Assembly: GCA_009774535.1 (NCBI GenBank)
Contig: VSNY01000128.1
Location: 1 to 11,346, forward strand
Length of the DNA: 11,346 nucleotides
From: Lachnospiraceae bacterium
Lineage (GTDB): Bacteria > Bacillota > Clostridia > Lachnospirales > Lachnospiraceae
Reading direction: 5' to 3'
Shown here: positions 6,383 to 11,346 of the stretch, one piece after another
Layout: each line of letters begins with the position of its first letter
Position numbering within the stretch: position 1 is the first letter of the stretch
Program-made: the position numbers and the translations under genes
The notes under the pieces: model-generated
What the model saw: the letters and a program-made list of their open reading frames with translations, nothing else
What the model was told of the DNA's origin: nothing
The model's database searches: none

Positions 6383-7129
6383 ATGAAAAATCAATACATA
6401 GGTGATATAGGTGACTATGGAAAATATGGGATGCTGCGGTCACTGGCAGCAGCTGGAGTAAAAATCGGGATTAATTGGTATCTTAGCCCGGATGATGGAC
6501 GGACAGATGGAAACCATACAGAGTATCTGTCTGACGCTAAAATGCGTGGTTACGATGCTGTGGTTTATGATGTCATGAAAGATCTTGCTTTCCGAAATGA
6601 TAAAACTGTCCAGATGGTAGAAAACAGCGGCATTCTAAATGGCATGTCATTTTACAGCGAGCTGCTTAAACTGGATGAGCTTCATTGGAGCCGGCGGACG
6701 GACAGGCGGAATCAGTGGCATCGTGGGGCGTTGGAAGCACTGGCAGATGTGGATCTTGTATTTGCTGATCCTGACAACAGCTTGACAGTGAATAAGAAGC
6801 CGTCGCAAAAAGGTTCGGAAAAATTCATACTGCCTGCTGAAATCATGGATTATTATAACCGTGGGCAGGATATTGTGTATTACCATCACAGGTCCCGCAA
6901 AAATCATGAAGGCTGGATGGAAGAAAAAACGCAGATGAAGCGTTTTCTGCCAGATGCAAAGCTGCTGGCGGTTGCATTCCGAAGGTGGAGCTGTCGGGTG
7001 TACATTTTTGTCATACACGAAAAGAACACAGATTTTTACAATAGGACACTGTGTGATTTTATGGGTTCCGCGTGGGGGACGCATAAGGTGGACGGCAAAG
7101 TTCCGTTCACATACGAAGAAATAGGATAA
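6383..7129 (+). CDS. Conserved protein of unknown function with FADPDN motif
   Basis: A 248-residue soluble protein with no signal peptide or membrane segment. I chose ATG 6383 because GAGGAGAG (6369-6376) precedes it and because MKNQYIGDIGDYGKYGMLR is, from memory, the usual beginning of this widespread uncharacterised family; the upstream ATG at 6323 has no such site. Other conserved-looking parts are INWYLSPDDGRTDG (about residues 30-43), VFADPDNSL (126-134, with D129-P-D-N132), KGSEKF (143-148), DIVYYHHRSR and YIFVIHE near the C-terminus. The FADPDN loop after a hydrophobic strand recalls the D-P-P-[YF]-like loops of Rossmann-type methyltransferases, but no SAM-binding glycine loop is evident, so this is only a resemblance. 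It precedes a DUF262/HNH nuclease by 67 bases on the same strand and may be co-transcribed with it. Function is unknown. Confidence 0.8.
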   Translation: MKNQYIGDIGDYGKYGMLRSLAAAGVKIGINWYLSPDDGRTDGNHTEYLSDAKMRGYDAVVYDVMKDLAFRNDKTVQMVENSGILNGMSFYSELLKLDELHWSRRTDRRNQWHRGALEALADVDLVFADPDNSLTVNKKPSQKGSEKFILPAEIMDYYNRGQDIVYYHHRSRKNHEGWMEEKTQMKRFLPDAKLLAVAFRRWSCRVYIFVIHEKNTDFYNRTLCDFMGSAWGTHKVDGKVPFTYEEIG

Positions 7130-7196
7130 AACAGCGGCTTTGGCAGCATATGGAGCAAAGCCGAAAAATACGAATAAACAAACGGAGGGAAATGGA

Positions 7197-8978
7197 ATGT
7201 CATATCAAACGGCCTTGACAATAAACCGGGTGATAAAAGATATTGATGCGAAAAAATATCTGCTTCCGTCCATACAGCGTGAATTTGTATGGAATACGGA
7301 TCAGATTGAAAAACTGTTCGACAGCCTGATGATGGATTATCCAATCAATTCATTTTTGTTTTGGAAAGTGTCGAAAGAGAATACAAAGGAATTTAAGTTT
7401 TATGAATTTTTACGGGAGTACCACCAGCGGGAGAACAGGCATAATCCTAAAGCGGACCTGAATGGGTCGGATGATATCATGGCGATTCTTGACGGGCAGC
7501 AGAGGATGACCTCTCTTTACATAGGCCTTAAGGGGACATATGCTTACAAACTGTCTTATAAGCGGTGGGATAATCCGCTGGCATATCCGAAAAGAAGGCT
7601 GTACCTTAATTTGCTGCAGCCTGCTGAAGAACGGGAAGATTTTAAATATGATTTTCTGTTTCTTACAGAGGATGAGGTAAGGGAAGATCATGCGTATAGA
7701 GACGAGGATGGGAAACGGCATTATTTTTGGTTTCCGGTGGGAGAAATACTAAATTTTACGAAATCAAATGAAGTAAATAAATACCTCATAAAGAATAAAC
7801 TGCATTCCCTGGAGGATGAGGAACAGGCGTTATTTGCGAATGATGCGCTGTTTAACTTGTTTGAAGCAATCCATATGAAAGAAACAATCAGCTACTACCT
7901 TGAGGAGAGCCAGGAGCTGGATAAAGTGCTGCATATTTTTATCCGGGTCAACAGTGGCGGGACACCGCTCAGTTATTCAGACCTGCTGCTTTCGTTTGCT
8001 ACGGCACAGTGGGAAAAACTGGATGCAAGAGAGGAAATAAATGGGGCAGTGGATGAGCTGAATAAAATCGGACGCGGGTTTCATATTACGAAAGACCTTC
8101 TGCTGAAAGCAAGCCTTGTGTTGTGTGATTTTTCGGATATCCGGTTTAAAGCAGATAACTTCAACCAGACGAATATGCTGGTCATTGAAAGGAAATGGGA
8201 CAGCATCACGTCATCTATGCGGCTTGCAATGGAACTGGTAGCATCATTCGGTTTCAGCAGGGAAAATATTACATCGAATAATGCACTGATTCCGATTGCA
8301 TACTACATCAGCGTCATTGGGAACCCGGCGAACTTTGCAAGCTCCGGCAAGTACAAAGAGGATCGAAAGAAAATCAAAAAGTGGTTTGCATCCTCTATTT
8401 TGCTCCGTGTGTTCAGCTTTGCATCTGACAGCGTATTGAAACAGATCAGAGAAATTGTCAGGGGACGACACGAGGGGTTTCCGCTGGATGCAATCTGCGA
8501 CAAGTTCCGGGGAACAAACAGGGACATTACATTTACGCATGACAGCATAAATAACCTGCTCTGGACAAAGTACGGGGAAGGGGACGCATTGATTGTGATG
8601 TCGTTTCTTTATCCGTGGGCCAGCCTGAAAAACAATTTCCACATAGACCACATCCATCCCAAATCAAAGTTCACGAGGAAAAAACTTGAGAAATGTGGAG
8701 TGCCAGAGGATCAGGTTGATTTTTACATGGATAATTACAACTATATTGGAAATCTTCAGCTTTTGGAAGAAGTCCAAAACGAGGAAAAGAGTGCGCGTTA
8801 TTTCGATGAATGGATGGAGGAGCAATTTCCTGATCCCGGCCAGAGGAAAGACTATATGCAGAAACATTTGATCCCGGATGTGGATTTTTCTATTCGGAAT
8901 TTTAAGGAGTTTTTTACGGAGCGGGAGAAGCTGCTCTGCAACGCTTTGAAAAAAGAACTGATGCAGACAAAAGAATAA
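7197..8978 (+). CDS. DUF262 + HNH (DUF1524-like) domain protein, GmrSD-type nuclease
   Basis: A 593-residue protein with the architecture of GmrSD-like type IV restriction and related anti-phage nucleases. The N-terminal DUF262 (GmrS-like, ParB/Srx fold) domain shows LPSIQREFVWNTDQIEKLFDSL (about residues 23-44) and the nucleotide-binding motif DGQQR (99-103), followed by VNSGGTPLSY. The C-terminal HNH nuclease is FHIDHIHPKSKF, with H482, D484, H485 and H487, followed by NYNYIGNLQLL (N515, N519) and NEEKSARYF. All expected catalytic elements are present, so it looks active. ATG 7197 follows GGAGGG, and the in-frame ATG-less extension upstream to 7140 has no ribosome site. By family precedent it would cleave modified or invading DNA using an NTP-controlled switch; the actual target is unknown. 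It sits between the FADPDN protein and an HsdM fragment. DUF262 genes are often found inside type I restriction loci, so it may be an accessory of one. Confidence 0.9.
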   Translation: MSYQTALTINRVIKDIDAKKYLLPSIQREFVWNTDQIEKLFDSLMMDYPINSFLFWKVSKENTKEFKFYEFLREYHQRENRHNPKADLNGSDDIMAILDGQQRMTSLYIGLKGTYAYKLSYKRWDNPLAYPKRRLYLNLLQPAEEREDFKYDFLFLTEDEVREDHAYRDEDGKRHYFWFPVGEILNFTKSNEVNKYLIKNKLHSLEDEEQALFANDALFNLFEAIHMKETISYYLEESQELDKVLHIFIRVNSGGTPLSYSDLLLSFATAQWEKLDAREEINGAVDELNKIGRGFHITKDLLLKASLVLCDFSDIRFKADNFNQTNMLVIERKWDSITSSMRLAMELVASFGFSRENITSNNALIPIAYYISVIGNPANFASSGKYKEDRKKIKKWFASSILLRVFSFASDSVLKQIREIVRGRHEGFPLDAICDKFRGTNRDITFTHDSINNLLWTKYGEGDALIVMSFLYPWASLKNNFHIDHIHPKSKFTRKKLEKCGVPEDQVDFYMDNYNYIGNLQLLEEVQNEEKSARYFDEWMEEQFPDPGQRKDYMQKHLIPDVDFSIRNFKEFFTEREKLLCNALKKELMQTKE

Positions 8979-9036
8979 AATGACATTTACAATCGTATAT
9001 GATTGTGATGATATGAAACATGGAGAAAGATTTGTT

Positions 9037-9678
9037 ATGGCTGATGGAAAAGATTTATTACAGGTATTATGGAATGGTGCGGACGTACTCAGGGGGAAAA
9101 TGGATGCTAATGAGTATAAGACGTATCTTTTAGGAATGGTTTTTTATAAATATTTATCGGATTCATATCTGGCGAAAGTGTATGATCTTTTGAATGACGA
9201 AAGTCCGGATAGTCTTGAAGAAGCGCAGCGGGTGTATGAAGAAGCAATGCAATCAGATGATGCCGAAGATCTGCTGGGCGAGATAAAGGAATCCCTGCAT
9301 TACACGCTTGACATGGACATGACCTATATCAGCATGTTAAATGCAGCAAAAAACAATTCGTTTAACAGAGAAAAACTGCAGGCGGCTTTTAACCGTATCA
9401 AGGAGTCCGATGAGCTGTTTAACGGTTTATTTGCAGATGTGGATCTATACTCAAACCGGCTTGGTACGGGTGACCAGAAGCAAAGCGCTACGGTTGCGGA
9501 AGTCATTAAAGTATTGGATGGTGTGGATATTATTCACACAAAAGGAGATGTTCTTGGAAATGCATATGAATATCTGATCGGGCAATTCGCATCTGAAACA
9601 GGTAAAAAAGCAGGAGAATTTTATACGCCGCATGGCCCTGCGCAGATTCTTTGCAGGATTGCCATATCCGGGCACTGA
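9037..9678 (+). pseudogene. hsdM: Truncated type I restriction-modification methyltransferase HsdM (N-terminal domain only)
   Basis: The N-terminal 213 residues of an HsdM subunit, normally about 500. LLQVLWNGADVLRGKMDANEYKTYLLGMVFYKYLSD is the typical start of the HsdM N-terminal helical domain. DVLGNAYEYLIGQFASETGKKAGEFYTPHGPAQIL is the entry to the N6-adenine methylase domain. The frame ends at ISGH-stop, just before the SAM-binding motif (D-P-x-x-G-S-G) and the NPPF catalytic motif, so it cannot methylate. No hsdS or hsdR follows. ATG 9037 has GGAGAAAG upstream and gives the usual N-terminus; 8980 and 9013 are in-frame alternatives with poorer sites. After the stop, the sequence changes at once to a two-component regulator leader, so the gene was cut by a rearrangement or the contig was misjoined there. 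A protein fragment might still be made. Confidence 0.82.
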
Positions 9679-9747
9679 TAACAAAAGAACCAGAGATACC
9701 AGCGGATAAAAGATGTAAGCATAACGGTAATTGAAAGGAATGATTTC

Positions 9748-10416
9748 ATGGCAAACATTTTGATTGTAGAAGATGAAAGGAATATGCAGGATATTATTGC
9801 CGAATATATGCAAAAGGGCGGACATACCTGCTTTACTGCGGACGACGGTATAGATGCCTTAATGATATTGAAAAGCAATCCCATGGATTTAATGATATTG
9901 GATATTATGATGCCCCACATTGATGGTTTTACTGTCTGTAAGATGGCGCGGGAAATGAGTAATATGCCTATTATCATGTTGACAGCCAAAAGTGAAGAAA
10001 GTGACAAGCTAAAGGGCTATGAATATGGTGCAGATGATTACACAACAAAACCATTCAGTCCTAAAGTTTTGCTGGCTAAAGTAAATGCCCTGCTCCGCCG
10101 CTCTTCCTCTGAACCGTTAGATATATTGGGTATTGGAAAAATTTCTGTTATACCGTCCTCACATAAAGTGTTTTTAGATGGGCAGGAAATTGCCCTTACT
10201 CACAAAGAATACGAATTGCTTTATTTTTTTATGATGAATCCCGGACAGATTTTTACCCGTGGGCAGTTGCTAAACAGAATTTGGGGTTACGATTTCGAGG
10301 GGACTACCCGTACGGTAGATACCCATATCAAAACACTGCGGCAAAAGCTGGGAAGCGAAGGAAAGCATATAGTGACGCTTATCCGTTCCGGGTATAAATT
10401 AGAGGTGACAATATGA
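9748..10416 (+). CDS. OmpR-family response regulator (VanR-like)
   Basis: A 222-residue DNA-binding response regulator, complete. The receiver domain (about 1-115) has the acidic pair E8/D9, phospho-acceptor D52 in LMILDIMMPHIDGF, T79 in MLTAK and K101 in TKPFSP. The C-terminal winged helix (about 128-220) shows LTHKEYELLYFFMMNPGQIF, LLNRIWGYDFEGTTRTVDTHI with the recognition helix, and the terminal RSGYKLE. The start has AAAGGAA seven bases upstream. The stop overlaps the kinase ATG by four bases (ATGA), so the pair is translationally coupled. It would be phosphorylated by the adjacent kinase. The genes it controls, probably downstream, are outside the contig. The resemblance to VanR/cell-envelope stress regulators is general and does not imply vancomycin resistance. 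Confidence 0.93.
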   Translation: MANILIVEDERNMQDIIAEYMQKGGHTCFTADDGIDALMILKSNPMDLMILDIMMPHIDGFTVCKMAREMSNMPIIMLTAKSEESDKLKGYEYGADDYTTKPFSPKVLLAKVNALLRRSSSEPLDILGIGKISVIPSSHKVFLDGQEIALTHKEYELLYFFMMNPGQIFTRGQLLNRIWGYDFEGTTRTVDTHIKTLRQKLGSEGKHIVTLIRSGYKLEVTI

Positions 10417-11291
10417 AAAACAGCGATAATTTAAGTATTCGCTCAATCCGGAAGAAAATACTTTTAATGTCTAAAGTGATAGGCGCTGTTCTTGTTATTT
10501 CATATATTCTTTCAACCAAACTGCCGTTTCCATCAAACATTTCACTTTCTATTTGGACTGTTTTTGTGGTGCTGCTGATCTTTGCCGTTGATTTTCTGAT
10601 GAGCTGCTTTATCTCAAAACCGATTGCTAAATTGGAAAAAGCAGCAAAAAGGATGGCTGATTTAGATTTTTCTTCGACCTGTGACATTATGACAAATGAT
10701 GAATTTGGGCGGCTTTCCACAAGTCTGAACGCTATGGCTGAAAATCTGCAAAAAACTCTTATAAAATTGGAAGCGGCAAATAAGCAGCTTGAAAAAGACG
10801 TTGAGCAGGAACATCTGCTGTTATCAGAGCGTAAAGAACTGGTAGACAGTTTATCTCATGAAATGAAAACGCCTTTAGGAATCATCAGAGCCTACGCGGA
10901 GGGCTGTCAGGATGAAGATGATGAACTGAAAAAACAAAAATATGCAGAAATAATCATATCGGAAACAGAGCGGATGAATCATCTGATTACTGTTTTATTG
11001 GATTTATCTGCGTTAGAAACTGGGGCTGTGCAGCTTACCTGCGAACGCTTTGATTTTGTCGAACTTTTAGAAACAGTCGCCGGGCGGCTGCTGGTCGACA
11101 CGCCGGATGCTGATTTTGAATTACAGTATGAACTTCCTGATTATAAAGTTTATGTTTATACAGATAAGATTCGTATGGAGCAGGTTTTAAACAATCTTAT
11201 TATCAATGCAAAAAAGAATGTAAAACCGGAAGGCATTTTAAAACTATGTATTTCAGACGAAAATGGATTGTTACATTTTTCTGTATATAAT
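10413..11291 (+). CDS. Membrane sensor histidine kinase, 3' end cut by contig end
   Basis: Kinase partner of the response regulator. Two membrane helices (about residues 15-34 and 44-67) flank a very short outside loop of about 9 residues. A HAMP linker follows (SKPIAKLEKAAKRMADLDFS to AMAENLQ, about 68-115), then a coiled-coil stretch and the HisKA domain with SHEMKTPLG. H149 (codon 10857-10859) is the phosphorylated residue. The ATPase domain shows the N box EQVLNNLIINAKKN, with N265. Real sequence ends at FSVYN, where the family continues toward the G boxes. The next bases, coding LYLIHI and a stop at 11310-11312, are Illumina adapter, so the apparent 299-residue protein is false. The short loop is typical of kinases that sense within the membrane or through a partner transporter, which is an inference. 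About 70-80 residues are missing. Confidence 0.9.
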
Positions 11292-11346
11292 CTGTATCTT
11301 ATACACATATGACGATGCCGACGATCTTACGCGTTAAGATCTCGGT
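11292..11346 (+). other. Illumina Nextera (Tn5 mosaic end + i5) adapter contamination at contig end
   Basis: The last 55 bases are synthetic. 11292-11310 matches CTGTCTCTTATACACATCT, the reverse of the Tn5 mosaic end used in Nextera libraries, with two differences (C to A at 11296 and 11309). 11311-11324 matches GACGCTGCCGACGA with one C-to-A change. 11325-11332 is TCTTACGC, the reverse complement of GCGTAAGA, which I recall as i5 index S517. 11333-11346 matches the following i5 constant part (GTGTAGATCTCGGT) with two changes. The order and lengths are exactly those of a read running through a short insert. Features must not be extended into it. Confidence 0.95.

Noticed and set aside
7140..7196. 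N-terminal extension of the DUF262 protein
   Set aside because: No ribosome site and no domain sequence in the extension; ATG 7197 is preceded by GGAGGG.

Overview
The window looks like the end of a draft contig from a gut-type Clostridia, most likely a Lachnospiraceae-like Firmicute. This is inferred from strong AGGAGG-type ribosome sites, moderate GC, a beta-glucoside PTS operon, HxlR/flavodoxin-family genes and a VanR/VanS-like two-component pair. All main genes are on the + strand except the HxlR regulator.

Layout. (1) 1-2511: sugar uptake. The C-terminal part of a beta-glucoside PTS permease (EIIC-EIIA) is followed by a GH1 6-phospho-beta-glucosidase. The permease imports and phosphorylates the glucoside and the hydrolase splits the 6-phosphoglucoside. 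The GH1 frame carries a TGA at codon 11, which may be a sequence error. (2) 2512-2679: a short high-GC coding remnant resembling a conjugation protein. (3) 2713-5153: an HxlR-regulated locus. The minus-strand hxlR gene has a clear promoter and palindromes in a divergent control region. It faces a wrecked MATE exporter, two intact flavodoxin-fold reductases and a 26-codon nitroreductase remnant, so a quinone/nitro-compound response operon seems to be decaying. (4) 5154-6280: a gene graveyard holding an ISAs1-family transposase remnant and unidentified coding-like scraps. (5) 6383-9678: defence-like genes. These are a 248-residue conserved protein of unknown function with an FADPDN motif, a complete DUF262 + HNH (GmrSD-like) nuclease, and only the N-terminal domain of a type I restriction methylase HsdM. 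(6) 9748-11291: an OmpR-family response regulator overlapping a membrane histidine kinase by 4 bases; the kinase runs off the contig.

The last 55 bases (11292-11346) are not biological. They match the Illumina Nextera (Tn5 mosaic end + i5) adapter with a few mismatches, so the apparent kinase stop codon is an artefact. Most mismatches to the known adapter are C-to-A or G-to-T, the same type of change that would explain the GH1 stop codon.

The candidate for an undescribed system is the pair at 6383-8978 (FADPDN-motif protein plus DUF262/HNH nuclease) next to a type I restriction fragment. The sequence supports only the gene order and domain calls, not a mechanism. I saw no tRNA, rRNA, CRISPR array, riboswitch or convincing rho-independent terminator.
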